From Paraburkholderia phenazinium (GTDB lineage Bacteria > Pseudomonadota > Gammaproteobacteria > Burkholderiales > Burkholderiaceae): DNA of 64,000 bases. The position numbers and the translations under genes were made by a program. Below are positions 19,723-28,843 of the stretch, in pieces (positions within the stretch are counted from its first letter, which is position 1; each line of letters opens with the position of its first letter). The DNA lies in NCBI RefSeq assembly GCF_900142845.1, contig NZ_FSRU01000002.1:248001-312000 (forward strand). The letters are read 5' to 3'. The notes under the pieces were generated by a model. The model was given only the letters and a program-made list of their open reading frames with translations. It was not told where the DNA came from and did not search any database.

Positions 19723-19974
19723 TGGGCGAGCTGCAGATGCCGACGCTGCTGATGATCGGCCAGAAGGACACGACGGCGATCGGCAAGGACGCCGCGCCGC
19801 CTGAGGTGCGCGCCACGCTTGGTCGCTATCCGGAGTTGGGGCGGCTCGCCGCACGGACGATTCCGCATGCGACGCTGGTGGAGTTCGCGGACATGGGCCA
19901 CGCGCCGCAGATGCAGGACCCGCAGGCGTTTAACAAGGCGTTGCTGGATGGGCTGGCGGCGGGGCAGGGGAATC
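19723..19974 (+). pseudogene. Direct repeat copy 2: displaced 3' fragment of the hydrolase gene
   Basis: A second copy of the last 252 bp of the alpha/beta hydrolase reading frame, with two mismatches to copy 1. The frame continues to a TAG at 19977-19979. It has no start codon or N-terminal domains of the enzyme, so it is a gene remnant. The sequence after it leads straight to the convergent oxidoreductase gene at 20035, which suggests that this is the original end of the hydrolase gene, cut off by the insertion. The 250 bp between the partner gene and this copy hold only the dyad and no clear gene. Confidence 0.8.
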
Positions 19975-20034
19975 CATAGACAGATCTCAGCGTGGCGAGG
20001 AAGCCGGCCGGCGCGAACGCCGCCGGCCACCCCA

Positions 20035-21030
20035 TCACTTTCCGCCGACAATCGCCTCGCGCACTTGCGCCGCAATCTCATACGACCGCAGCCGTGCGGT
20101 GTGATCGTAGATCAGCGCAGTCAGCATCAACTCGTCGGCGCCGGTCTGCTCGATCACGGAGAGCAGCCCATCCCGCACGGTCTCCGCATCGCCGACCACC
20201 GAGCACGCCAGCGACTGCGCGACGCTGTTCAATTCCATCTCCGCCGCTTCGACGCGGTCCACCGGCGGCTGCAATTGCCCCGGCGTGCCGCGCCGCAGAT
20301 TGACGAACTGCTGCTGCAACGACGTGAACAGACGCCGTGCCGCTTCGTTGGTATCGGCGGCGAACAGGTTCACGCCGACCATCGCATAAGGCTTCTCGAG
20401 CGCCGCCGACGGACGGAACTGCGCGCGGTACAGACGCAGCGCGGTCAGCATATGGTCCGGCGCGAAGTGCGAGGCGAACGCGAACGGCAGGCCGAGCGCG
20501 GCCGCCAGTTGCGCGCTGAAGAGCGAGGAGCCGAGCAGCCACAGCGGCACGTGCAACCCGGCGCCCGGCACGGCGCGCACGCGCTGTCCCGGCACCGGAT
20601 CGGCGAAATAGCGCTGCAGTTCGACCACATCGTCCGGGAACGAATCCGCACTGCCTTGCAGCTCGCGGCGCAAGGCGCGCGCGGTGGTCTGGTCCGTGCC
20701 GGGCGCGCGGCCGAGGCCCAGATCGATGCGGCCCGGATAGAGCGAGGCAAGCGTGCCGAACTGCTCGGCGATCACGAGCGGGGCATGATTCGGCAGCATC
20801 ACGCCGCCCGAGCCGACGCGGATGGTTCGGGTGCCGCCCGCCACATGGCCGATCACCACCGAGGTCGCCGCGCTGGCGATGCCGGTCATGTTGTGATGCT
20901 CGGCGAGCCAGTAGCGGTGATATCCCCACTTTTCGGCGTGCTGGGCGAGATCTAGCGTGTTGGCAAACGCCTGCGCCGCGCTCGCGCCCGCGGTGATGGG
21001 GGAGAGGTCGAGAACCGAAAAGGGGATCAT
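20035..21030 (-). CDS. LLM-class flavin-dependent oxidoreductase (luciferase-like)
   Basis: A 331-residue protein of the bacterial-luciferase fold, in the MsnO8-like branch that carries the [10 protein letters not shown] signature (around 38-47). The [10 protein letters not shown] segment is also typical. It probably uses reduced FMN or F420-like flavin to oxidise a small substrate, which is unknown. The start at 21030 matches the family N-terminus (S-V-L-D-L-S-P), though its ribosome binding site is poor. It is convergent with the hydrolase remnant at 19974. Confidence 0.82.
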   Translation of the reverse strand: MIPFSVLDLSPITAGASAAQAFANTLDLAQHAEKWGYHRYWLAEHHNMTGIASAATSVVIGHVAGGTRTIRVGSGGVMLPNHAPLVIAEQFGTLASLYPGRIDLGLGRAPGTDQTTARALRRELQGSADSFPDDVVELQRYFADPVPGQRVRAVPGAGLHVPLWLLGSSLFSAQLAAALGLPFAFASHFAPDHMLTALRLYRAQFRPSAALEKPYAMVGVNLFAADTNEAARRLFTSLQQQFVNLRRGTPGQLQPPVDRVEAAEMELNSVAQSLACSVVGDAETVRDGLLSVIEQTGADELMLTALIYDHTARLRSYEIAAQVREAIVGGK

Positions 21031-21270
21031 GGCAAATTCATCCGAAGCCCTGCGCCGCGCAGCTCGCATGGAGCGAAGTGCTCGCACGCCGTAAGGCCGT
21101 CGACAGCAAAGGCAAAACCGGATTGTGCCAAAGCGGATTCATTCCCGCTGACGGGCTGCACAAGTCCACACATGCAGCAGGGTGTTGCCGCAGGCCGCCT
21201 GCGCGGAATGCGCAAGCAAGCGGGCGCCACGATTCAACCGATTGATTAGATCATTAACACCGGCAACATC

Positions 21271-21300
21271 ATTATTGTCACAAAGCCATGATTATTGTCA
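21271..21300 (+). repeat. Two copies of ATTATTGTCA spaced exactly 20 bp apart
   Basis: The same ten bases occur at 21271-21280 and 21291-21300. The 20-bp period puts them on the same face of the DNA helix, as for tandem regulator sites. The second copy contains the TTGTCA that serves as the -35 box of the predicted promoter. Confidence 0.7.
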
Positions 21301-21323
21301 GACTAACAACGCAGAGTTATAAA
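21295..21323 (+). promoter_or_regulatory. Predicted sigma-70 promoter for the hopanoid operon
   Basis: TTGTCA at 21295-21300 is followed, after 17 bases, by TATAAA at 21318-21323. This is close to consensus with ideal spacing. It points towards hpnI, leaving a leader of nearly 490 bases. Its -35 box is part of a duplicated decamer, which suggests regulation at this point. Confidence 0.55.
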
Positions 21324-21819
21324 AATGTAAAACATGCAGCCTGGATCAATAGTTCACAGAACAATTGACTGCACGCGGCAAGCAAGTCTGCGCCAGCGCT
21401 GCTACAATTTTCGCACCATGAATGCGCGTGCGATTGGCATTCGTTTGGCATTTAAAGGCGCGCCACGCTTGCCGCTCCGGTAGCGGTCGTGGTGCCTTAA
21501 CCGTTTAATTTCAGCACCTTGCGGTAACTGGCAGAAACGCAGTCGGATCAACCTGCTTGCCGCTGATTGCAATGGCGCGGTGATCTCTGTCTATTGGCTT
21601 TCGATTATCTGTCATATAGCCGCCGCAATATTACGGGAAATTACGGTGAATGTCTTTTGCACGCTTTGCTTAAAGCAGCGGTGTCAATTCGACGCCGATT
21701 GTTCTGACGCAAGCAGAAGGAGTTCTGACCGTGCGAGCGAGTGTGTGGGTGCATGTCTTGTCGCGTAGTCCTGCCATTGCCACCGTGAGGCGGGCCACCG
21801 GGAGTCGGAGTGGCGGCCA

Positions 21820-23034
21820 ATGACGGTGCATTCGCTATCTGTTCTGGAGTGGCTGCTGGTTGGGTTGTGCTGTGCCGCCACGGTGTATGCCGGCGTTGCC
21901 GCAGTCGCCATGCCGTTTTTCGGCAAACGGGCCGCCGGGTGTCACCTCGGCTGGACTTCCGTGAGCGTCCTCAAGCCCCTGTGCGGGACCGAGCCGCGTC
22001 TGTACGAAAACCTCGTGACGTTCTGCGAGCAGGCGCACCCGCGCTTTCAACTGCTGTTCGGCGTGTCGTCTCCGGTCGACCCGGCGATTGGCGTAGTGCG
22101 GCGTTTGCAGGCCGCGTATCCGCAATGCGACATCGAACTGGTGATCGATTCGCGCGTGCATGGCAGCAACCTGAAGGTCAGCAATCTGATCAATATGGCG
22201 CAGCGTGCGCGTCATGACGTGATCGTGCTGGCCGACAGCGACATTGCCGTCGAGCCGGATTATCTCGACACGGTCACCGCGCCGCTCGCCGACGCCGATA
22301 CGGGCGTCGTCACCTGCCTGTATCGCGCGCAGAGCGTGGGGGGCTTCTGGCCGCGCGTGGGAGCCCTGTTTATCAACGAATGGTTCGCGCCGTCGGTGCG
22401 TGTCGCGCACGCGGGCGGCTCGCGCCGCTTCGGCTTTGGCGCGACCCTGGCGTTGCGGCGCACGACGCTCGAGAACATCGGCGGCTTCGAGGCGCTCAAG
22501 GACTGTCTGGCCGACGACTACTGGCTGGCCGAACACGCGCGCACGCTTGGGCTGAACACGGTGTTGTCGTCGGTGATGGTGGCCACCGACGTGATCGAGC
22601 CCACCTTCGTCACACTGTGGCTGCGCGAGATGCGCTGGTTGCGCACGATCCGTTCGGTGAATCCGTCGGGGTTCGCGTCGCTCATCATTACGTTTACCTC
22701 GCCCTGGCTGCTGGTCGGCGCGTTGCTGGCGGCCGGACTGAACAACGGGGGCATCGGCTCGGGCGGCGCTGATCCGTTGATGGCGCTGACGTTCTCGGTC
22801 AGCACGGCGGCGGGTGTCGTCGCGCGGGTGCTGTTGCATGCGCGCAGCGCCCGCATTTCGCGCACGTTCTGGCGCGATCTGCCGCTGGTGCCGTTGCGCG
22901 ACACGCTGCTCGCGCTGCAGTGGCTGGGCGCGGTATTCGGTTCGCACGTGGTGTGGCGCGGCGCGCGGATGTCGGTGGTGAACCGGGTCGCGCAACCGCG
23001 CACGTCGATTGTGGAGATGTCCGATCGCGGATAG
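21820..23034 (+). CDS. hpnI: Hopanoid biosynthesis glycosyltransferase HpnI
   Basis: A 404-residue GT2-family membrane glycosyltransferase similar to ceramide glucosyltransferase. An N-terminal membrane helix is followed by V-S-V-L-K-P-L-C-G, the nucleotide-sugar aspartate motif A-D-S-D, then D-D-Y-W-L and R-E-M-R-W (the QxxRW-like motif), and C-terminal hydrophobic segments. In Burkholderia HpnI adds N-acetylglucosamine to bacteriohopanetetrol, starting the cyclitol-ether side chain. It is the first of four tightly packed hpn genes. GGAG lies about ten bases before the ATG. Confidence 0.9.
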   Translation: MTVHSLSVLEWLLVGLCCAATVYAGVAAVAMPFFGKRAAGCHLGWTSVSVLKPLCGTEPRLYENLVTFCEQAHPRFQLLFGVSSPVDPAIGVVRRLQAAYPQCDIELVIDSRVHGSNLKVSNLINMAQRARHDVIVLADSDIAVEPDYLDTVTAPLADADTGVVTCLYRAQSVGGFWPRVGALFINEWFAPSVRVAHAGGSRRFGFGATLALRRTTLENIGGFEALKDCLADDYWLAEHARTLGLNTVLSSVMVATDVIEPTFVTLWLREMRWLRTIRSVNPSGFASLIITFTSPWLLVGALLAAGLNNGGIGSGGADPLMALTFSVSTAAGVVARVLLHARSARISRTFWRDLPLVPLRDTLLALQWLGAVFGSHVVWRGARMSVVNRVAQPRTSIVEMSDRG

Positions 23035-23140
23035 GCTCGTCCGCGGATCGAACAATGGGCGCCCGGTTTTATCCGGCGCGTCGGTGCAGGATCGCAGGGT
23101 CAATCAATCATCAGAATCAACGAAGCTGGTCGGAGCATTC

Positions 23141-24562
23141 ATGAAAACGCTGTTTTTGCAGGCCCCATCGTATGACGGTTTCGATGGCGGCGCGGGTTCG
23201 CGCTATCAGGCGAAGCGCGAGATCCGCTCGTTCTGGTATCCCACCTGGCTCGCGCAGCCGGCGGCACTCGTGCCGGATAGCCGCGTGCTCGATGCGCCGG
23301 CGGATGGTTTGTCCGTTGAGGCTTCGCTCGAGATTGCGCAGCAGTACGAGCTTGTGATCATCCACACCAGCACGCCGTCGTTTCCCACTGACGCGATGTT
23401 TGCGCAGGACCTCAAGCAGCGCAGGCCGTCGGTGATGATCGGCATGGTGGGTGCGAAGGTCGCGGTTGATCCGCACAACTCGCTGACCGCGAGCGAGGCG
23501 ATCGATTTCGTCTGCCGTGAAGAATTCGATTTCACCTGCCAGGAAGTGGCCGCAGGCAAACCGCTCGCGCAGATCCAGGGCTTGAGCTATCGCGCAGCGG
23601 ACGGCTCGATCGAACACAACGAGGCGCGCCCGATCCTCGAGAACATGGACGAGCTGCCCTTCGTCGCGCCGGTCTACAAGCGCGACCTGAAGATCGAAAA
23701 CTACTTCATCGGTTACCTGAAGCATCCGTATGTCTCGATCTACACGGGTCGCGGCTGCCGTTCGAAGTGCACGTTCTGCCTGTGGCCGCAGACGGTAGGC
23801 GGGCACCGCTACCGCACGCGCTCGGTGGAGAATGTGCTGGAAGAGGTGAAGTGGATCCGCGACAACATGCCTGAGGTCAAGGAGATCATGTTCGACGACG
23901 ACACCTTCACCGACTTCAAGCCGCGCGTCGAAGAAATCGCACGCGGTCTCGGCAAGCTGGGCGTGACGTGGTCCTGCAACGCGAAAGCGAACGTGCCGTA
24001 TTCGACACTGAAGATCATGAAGGAAAACGGCCTGCGCCTGCTGCTGGTGGGCTACGAGTCGGGCGACGACCAGATCCTGCTGAACATCAAGAAGGGTCTG
24101 CGCACGGACATCGCCCGGCGTTTCAGCGAGGACTGCCGCAAGCTGGACATCAAGATTCACGGCACGTTTATCCTGGGGCTGCCGGGCGAGACGCAGGAGA
24201 CGATCGAAAAGACGATCGAGTACGCCAAGGAAATCAACCCGCACACGATCCAGGTGTCGCTGGCGGCGCCGTATCCGGGCACGACGCTCTACAACCAGGC
24301 GGTGGAGAACGGCTGGCTGCAGGAGAACAAGGTGATCAACCTGGTGAGCAAGGAAGGCGTGCAACTGGCGGCGATCGGCTATCCGCATCTGTCGCGCGAA
24401 GAGATCTATCACCACGTCGAGAGCTTCTACAAGCGCTTCTATTTCCGGCCTTCGAAGATCTGGGAGATCGTGCGCGAGATGCTGATGAGCTGGGACATGA
24501 TGAAGCGGCGTCTGCGCGAAGGCGTCGAGTTCTTCCGTTTCCTGCGCGCTCACGAAGCGTGA
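23141..24562 (+). CDS. hpnJ: Hopanoid biosynthesis radical SAM protein HpnJ
   Basis: A 473-residue radical SAM enzyme. An N-terminal domain (about 1-180) resembles a B12-binding Rossmann fold. The core has the iron-sulfur motif C206-x3-C210-x2-C213 within G-R-G-C-R-S-K-C-T-F-C. The known role of HpnJ is conversion of the glucosamine-bearing hopanoid to the cyclitol ether by ring contraction. The ATG at 23141 has GGAG six bases upstream. The stop codon shares one base with the hpnK start, so the two are translationally coupled. Confidence 0.92.
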   Translation: MKTLFLQAPSYDGFDGGAGSRYQAKREIRSFWYPTWLAQPAALVPDSRVLDAPADGLSVEASLEIAQQYELVIIHTSTPSFPTDAMFAQDLKQRRPSVMIGMVGAKVAVDPHNSLTASEAIDFVCREEFDFTCQEVAAGKPLAQIQGLSYRAADGSIEHNEARPILENMDELPFVAPVYKRDLKIENYFIGYLKHPYVSIYTGRGCRSKCTFCLWPQTVGGHRYRTRSVENVLEEVKWIRDNMPEVKEIMFDDDTFTDFKPRVEEIARGLGKLGVTWSCNAKANVPYSTLKIMKENGLRLLLVGYESGDDQILLNIKKGLRTDIARRFSEDCRKLDIKIHGTFILGLPGETQETIEKTIEYAKEINPHTIQVSLAAPYPGTTLYNQAVENGWLQENKVINLVSKEGVQLAAIGYPHLSREEIYHHVESFYKRFYFRPSKIWEIVREMLMSWDMMKRRLREGVEFFRFLRAHEA

Positions 24563-25425
24563 TGACGCACGAGGCTCGGCTTGCGCAACGTACGTTGATC
24601 TTCACGGCAGACGATTTCGGCCTGCACGAACGGGTCAACGAAGCGGTCGAGCGCGCGCATCTGCATGGTGTCCTGACTGCGGCGAGCCTGATGGTGGCGG
24701 CGCCTGCCGCACGCGACGCCATAGCGCGTGCGCACCGGCTGCCGGAGTTGCGCGTCGGCCTGCATCTGGTGCTGGCTGACGGCGCGGCGTTCCTGCCGCG
24801 CGATGCGATTCCGGCGCTGGTCGACGCCGATGGCCGGTTCGACGACAACATGGTGCGCGACGGCTTTCGCTTTTTCTTTTTGCCGCACGTACGCAAACAG
24901 CTGGCGCTGGAGATCCGCGCGCAGTTCGAAGCGTTCGCGAAGACCGGATTGCCGCTCGATCACGTCAACACCCACAAACACTTCCATCTGCATCCGACGG
25001 TGCTCGGGCTGATCGTCGAGATTGGCCGCGACTACGGCATGCGGGCGATGCGTCTGCCGTGCGAGTCGCGCGAGCCGCTCTGGTTGAAGCCGTGGATTGG
25101 CCTCGTGCGGGACCGGCTCGATCGCGCGGGGATTGCTCACAACGATTACGTGGTGGGCATTGCGAACACCGGGCAGATGACGGAAGGCGTGTTGCTCGAG
25201 GCGTTGGCGCATTTGCCGGACGGTGTGGGCGAAATTTATTGCCATCCGGCCGTGGTGGGGGAGGGCGCGTTGACGCAGGGGATGCGCGGCTATCGGCACG
25301 CGGACGAACTGGCCGCGCTGTTGTCGCCACGCGTGGAAGCCGCGATCGAAGCGGCCGGCGCCACACGTGGTGGCTTTGCCGACGTATTCGGCCAGGCCCA
25401 TGACCGTGGGGTGCAGCCGTCATGA
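24562..25425 (+). CDS. hpnK: Hopanoid biosynthesis deacetylase HpnK (YdjC/ChbG fold)
   Basis: A 287-residue YdjC-family carbohydrate deacetylase. Metal-site residues are visible in F-T-A-D-D-F-G-L (17-24) and in the histidine-rich H-V-N-T-H-K-H-F-H-L-H stretch (about 133-143). A later Y-C-H-P motif fits the family. HpnK removes the acetyl group from N-acetylglucosaminyl hopanoid to give bacteriohopanetetrol glucosamine, the substrate of HpnJ. It begins within the stop codon of hpnJ and its last four bases form an ATGA overlap with hpnL. Confidence 0.9.
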   Translation: MTHEARLAQRTLIFTADDFGLHERVNEAVERAHLHGVLTAASLMVAAPAARDAIARAHRLPELRVGLHLVLADGAAFLPRDAIPALVDADGRFDDNMVRDGFRFFFLPHVRKQLALEIRAQFEAFAKTGLPLDHVNTHKHFHLHPTVLGLIVEIGRDYGMRAMRLPCESREPLWLKPWIGLVRDRLDRAGIAHNDYVVGIANTGQMTEGVLLEALAHLPDGVGEIYCHPAVVGEGALTQGMRGYRHADELAALLSPRVEAAIEAAGATRGGFADVFGQAHDRGVQPS

Positions 25426-26480
25426 AGGGCTTGCAGTGGCTGCAATGGGCGGGTTTGCCGCTGGGTATCGCGCTGCTGATCGGGCTGGTACTGCACGCGG
25501 GTGTGGGCGACCTGATGCAGGTGATCGGCCAGGCGGGTTTTGCGTTGCTGTGGCTGGTGCCGTTTCATGCGCTGCCGCTGTTGCTCGATGCGTATGCATG
25601 GCACTTGTTGCTCGGTAAGCGCGCGTCTTTCGTGTTTCTCTGGTGGGTCGCGACGGTTCGCGAGGCCGTGAGCCGCCTGTTGCCGGTGGCGGGCATCGGT
25701 GGGGAGATCGTCGGGATTCGACTGGCGCGATGGCGTGTGGCCGATGCGAGTGGCGTGAGCGCGTCGGTGATCGTCGAAGTGATGGTGACGATGGCTGTGC
25801 AGTATGCGTTTTCCGCGCTGGGTCTGGTGTTGATCGTCGCGTCGACGCATCAGGCGGATGTGTTGCGTACCGTTGGCGTGGCTTTGCTGCTGTCGTTGCC
25901 TTTGCCTGTGATTGCAGTGGTTTTGGTGCGGCGAGGTGGGGTGTTTCATGCGATCGAGCGTTGGGCTGGGCAGTTGTTAGGGCCGTCTGGTTCCGTTCTG
26001 CAGGGAATGGATGGGCGCCAGCTCGATGCGGATCTCGATGCGCTCATGTCCCGCGCCGGACTGTTGTTGCGGGCTTTTGTGTGGCAGTTGAGCGGCTATC
26101 TGCTTGGAGCGGTCGAGACCTGGTGGGCTTTGGATCTACTCGGGCATCCGGTTTCTTTGGCTGGGGCGTTGGCTATTGAAGGTTTGACGCAAGCGGTGCG
26201 GCATGCGGCCTTCTTTGTACCCGCTGGGGTTGGGGTGCAGGATGCGGCGGTTGTGCTGCTCGCGCAGATGTTTGGCGTCGATCGGGAGGTGGGCTTGTCG
26301 CTGGCGCTCGTCAAACGCATGCGCGAGATTTTGTTTGGGTGTACTGCGCTTCTCTCCTGGCAAGTGGCGGAGGTTGGGAGGCGGTGGGGATGGTTCGGCG
26401 ATGTCACCGCCGCTCGCCGTCAACCGACACGACCCGGCCATCCCCATCCTCGAAGCGAAGATGGAGCTTCTCTCCACTAA
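25422..26480 (+). CDS. hpnL: Hopanoid-associated membrane protein HpnL
   Basis: A 352-residue inner-membrane protein of the lysylphosphatidylglycerol synthase transmembrane (UPF0104) family with about seven to eight helices. The conserved R-E-A-V-S-R-L-L-P-V-A-G-I-G-G-E segment, a later F-F-V-P-A-G-V-G-V-Q-D and the neighbouring hpn genes identify it. Its role is thought to be in localisation or transport of modified hopanoids and is not firmly known. It overlaps hpnK by four bases. The last ~25 residues after W-F-G-D-V are polar and probably a disordered tail. It ends the operon, and G+C falls sharply after it. Confidence 0.88.
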   Translation: MKGLQWLQWAGLPLGIALLIGLVLHAGVGDLMQVIGQAGFALLWLVPFHALPLLLDAYAWHLLLGKRASFVFLWWVATVREAVSRLLPVAGIGGEIVGIRLARWRVADASGVSASVIVEVMVTMAVQYAFSALGLVLIVASTHQADVLRTVGVALLLSLPLPVIAVVLVRRGGVFHAIERWAGQLLGPSGSVLQGMDGRQLDADLDALMSRAGLLLRAFVWQLSGYLLGAVETWWALDLLGHPVSLAGALAIEGLTQAVRHAAFFVPAGVGVQDAAVVLLAQMFGVDREVGLSLALVKRMREILFGCTALLSWQVAEVGRRWGWFGDVTAARRQPTRPGHPHPRSEDGASLH

Positions 26481-26624
26481 ACGACAGGAGATATTTGCGT
26501 TTCCCGCAGATTACCTCGCACGAGGCAGTCCAGCGCGCGGGTCCCGGACGCGGATGACAAAGTGCGCATTTTCTGTTTTCATGTCTCGTCCGCGTTATGC
26601 CTTTCGTTTAGAAGAAGAGAAAAA

Positions 26625-26909
26625 ATGCGATTTGCTCAAATGGGTTACGCAGCATGCATCCGCATTTCCACTACGCTCATTGCCGGGTGCGCTCCTCAGT
26701 ATCTGAAACCTACATCGGAACAGGCGTCGAGCGCTAGTGCCGATTCCGCCTCTCAACCTGCCCAGGCCAATAGTCCGAACTGCCTCCCCCTCCCGAAGAA
26801 TTATGTTCCTGACGACCCGCAATATGCGGGACTTTGTCGTCCACCCGCTATGGTTTGGGGCGTGAGCAAATCCGAGGGATACATGTGTTGTAAGCGGCAG
26901 CCTCTTTAA
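26625..26909 (+). CDS. Small putative lipoprotein
   Basis: A 94-residue protein starting M-R-F-A-Q-M-G with a short hydrophobic stretch ending L-I-A-G-C, a plausible lipobox with Cys22 as the lipidated residue. The rest is Ser/Ala/Gln/Pro-rich and then has a small cluster of Cys and Pro residues. No domain is recognised. A purine-rich GAAGAG lies before the ATG. G+C is low (24 of 60 on the line 26581-26640), unlike the hpn genes. It is followed after 32 bp by the SGNH hydrolase, and the two may be a transferred pair. Confidence 0.5.
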   Translation: MRFAQMGYAACIRISTTLIAGCAPQYLKPTSEQASSASADSASQPAQANSPNCLPLPKNYVPDDPQYAGLCRPPAMVWGVSKSEGYMCCKRQPL

Positions 26910-26941
26910 TAGAAACCCGGGCAAATCGAAAGGAGGGGGAA

Positions 26942-27685
26942 ATGAAGCGGAGGCTTGTTGCGTCAGTCGTCCTGATGTCAGCCCTGGCTTTCGGGGAACG
27001 CTTCGGCCAGCATGACGGGATTGCGGCGGCCGCCACCCTTAAAACAGTCGTGATCGATTGGCGCGGCGACTCGACGTTTTGGGGCGCGGTTGTCATATCG
27101 GACGGTCCCCCTGCTCGATATCCGCAGAGCCCGGCGCAACGCATGCAGATCGCCATGAACGAGAAGTTCGGGCCTGGCAAAGTGACGATTGTCGATCACA
27201 GCGCCCCCGGATCGACCCTCGAGACCGATCTGAGCGGCACGGGCCTCTCCGCCGAATATGGCAATACTCTGCCGCTTGCTGCCGAACTTTCCAAAGGCAA
27301 TGCGAATATCGTGATCACGAACAGCCAGATCAACGACGCCCTTGCTGGAAACACCGTGCGAACATTCTCGTCGAACCTGAAGCGCTGGATTCGCACCGTG
27401 CAGGCCTCCGGGAAAATCCCCGTGATTGCCGAGCCCAATCCGATCTGCTTTCGGATCTCGATCGCGGATTCACGGCGATATGTTTCGGCAGAAAATGCCA
27501 CGGCAAGCCGTAACGACGTGACCGTATTGCCTCTATACGACGCGTTTCTGAATTTACCGGCCTGGCGGACTACCTCGATGGCTTCCGACTGCATCCATCC
27601 GAATGCAGCCGGTTATGCGTTCAAGCAGCAGCAATATTTCGCGTCGCTGGAGCCGATCGTCACGAGGCTTCTCGGCGAGCAATAA
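26942..27685 (+). CDS. Exported SGNH/GDSL-type hydrolase
   Basis: A 247-residue protein with a signal peptide (M-K-R-R-L-V, hydrophobic core, cleavage near A-A-A). The SGNH fold is suggested by I-D-W-R-G-D-S-T (block I, nucleophile Ser), a central N-S-Q-I-N-D (block III Asn) and D-C-I-H-P-N-A-A-G-Y (block V Asp and His). Such enzymes are esterases or lipases, or remove acetyl groups from glycans. The substrate is unknown. A strong AGGAGGGGG site precedes the ATG. G+C is lower than the window average. Confidence 0.72.
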   Translation: MKRRLVASVVLMSALAFGERFGQHDGIAAAATLKTVVIDWRGDSTFWGAVVISDGPPARYPQSPAQRMQIAMNEKFGPGKVTIVDHSAPGSTLETDLSGTGLSAEYGNTLPLAAELSKGNANIVITNSQINDALAGNTVRTFSSNLKRWIRTVQASGKIPVIAEPNPICFRISIADSRRYVSAENATASRNDVTVLPLYDAFLNLPAWRTTSMASDCIHPNAAGYAFKQQQYFASLEPIVTRLLGEQ

Positions 27686-27690
27686 AGCCG

Positions 27691-28659
27691 CTAGCCCATC
27701 CCTTGCAACGTGATCGCCCGCACATCCACCTTCGCGGGCAACATCCGCTGTTCGAACGCCTCGTCCGCGACGCGCTGCAGCGTGGCGATATCCGCGTCGC
27801 TCACCGGGCGTTGCTTCAGCGCCGAACGAACGGTGATGATGCGGGCGGCCTCGATCGGCAGACGCGTCAACGTCGCATACACCTGCGCGTATGCCTCAGG
27901 ATGTCCCGCTGCCCACGCGCCGGCGCGTTGAAAACGTTGTAGCGCATCGATGAGCGCCGGCCGCTTCGCCAGGTCCGCCGCCGCGGCGCCGGACGCGGTA
28001 ATGAAGGCGAGGCCGGTATTGATGCCGCTGCCGTCGCGCAACACGCGTGCGCCGCGTTGCACGGCGCTGCCGTAGTACGGATCGAAGGTCGCCCAGACGT
28101 CGAGCTGGCGAGACTCGAAGGCCGCAAATGCATCGACGGGCAGCACGAAGCGCACATTCACATCGTCGCGCGTGAGCCCCGCCTCGGCGAGCGCGCCGTA
28201 CAACTGGTACTGCGAAATGCTGCCGCGTGCCGACGACACCACCACGGTTTTGCCCTTGAGATCGGCGACATGCCGCAGCGGCGAATCCGCCTGCACGACG
28301 ATGCCGAGCGAGCTTGGCGTTCCCACCCGGGTCGCGACGATCTTCAACGATGGATCGCCGATCGCCGCGGCGAGCACAGGCAGGTCGCCCGCCGGCGCAA
28401 GATCCACGGCATTGGCACGTTGCGCTTCGAAGAGCGGCGCCGCGCCCTGGAAGTTGGCCCAGCGAAACGGATAGGGCGCGCCGTCGAGCACATGCGCCGC
28501 TTCAGCCAGCGCGCGCAGCCCGCCGGCCTGATCGCCGAACACGAGTTCCGGCGCCGCAGCACGCGCATCCGCCGCACCGAGCCACGCGGCAGCAGGCGCG
28601 ATGCCGCAGGCGGCGAGGGTGTGCAGGATCCGGCGGCGGTCGGAGCGAAAGGCGGTCAT
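27691..28659 (-). CDS. Sulfonate/taurine-type ABC transporter binding protein
   Basis: A 322-residue exported binding protein of the SsuA/NMT1-like family. The signal peptide begins with S-D-R-R-R-I-L, which resembles a Tat motif, and is cleaved near D-A-R-A. The core shows G-D-L-P-V-L-A-A-A and the D-L-K-G-K-T-V-V-V-S-S-A-R-G-S segment of the sulfonate binders. It is divergent from the SsuD-like monooxygenase at 28921, which supports an alkanesulfonate-like ligand. No ATPase or permease gene lies nearby. Confidence 0.82.
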   Translation of the reverse strand: MTAFRSDRRRILHTLAACGIAPAAAWLGAADARAAAPELVFGDQAGGLRALAEAAHVLDGAPYPFRWANFQGAAPLFEAQRANAVDLAPAGDLPVLAAAIGDPSLKIVATRVGTPSSLGIVVQADSPLRHVADLKGKTVVVSSARGSISQYQLYGALAEAGLTRDDVNVRFVLPVDAFAAFESRQLDVWATFDPYYGSAVQRGARVLRDGSGINTGLAFITASGAAAADLAKRPALIDALQRFQRAGAWAAGHPEAYAQVYATLTRLPIEAARIITVRSALKQRPVSDADIATLQRVADEAFEQRMLPAKVDVRAITLQGMG

Positions 28660-28843
28660 CGGCGTAGTTCCAGGAAGAGGGGGATCGAAGCGGGCGGCAC
28701 GCTCCGCATCATCGGCGGAGTCCGTCGTCGCGAAGCGAGGTTAGCAACCGGCCCACGCCGTCACAAACATGCAATTGCGATATCTTTATCGACTATCAAT
28801 ATTTAACGAACGCATGTTGCAGTGCTACCTTTGATGCTCGCTT

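Larger units (their letters stand above)
21031..21819. other. Long, partly AT-rich upstream region of the hpn operon
   Basis: About 790 bp between the start of the luciferase-like gene and hpnI. The part 21240-21420 is much richer in A+T than the surroundings and contains a repeated ATTATTGTCA and a good sigma-70-type promoter (listed separately). The small open frame at 21580-21768 lacks coding character. No other gene is supported. Confidence 0.5.

Noticed and set aside
19368..19979. A 203-codon open frame reading from the island into the second hydrolase repeat
   Set aside because: Its first half is antisense to the HEPN partner gene, it lacks a ribosome binding site, and the second half is a displaced fragment. 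It is a chance fusion.
21580..21768. 62-codon open frame upstream of hpnI
   Set aside because: No ribosome binding site, mixed composition, and no recognisable protein features.
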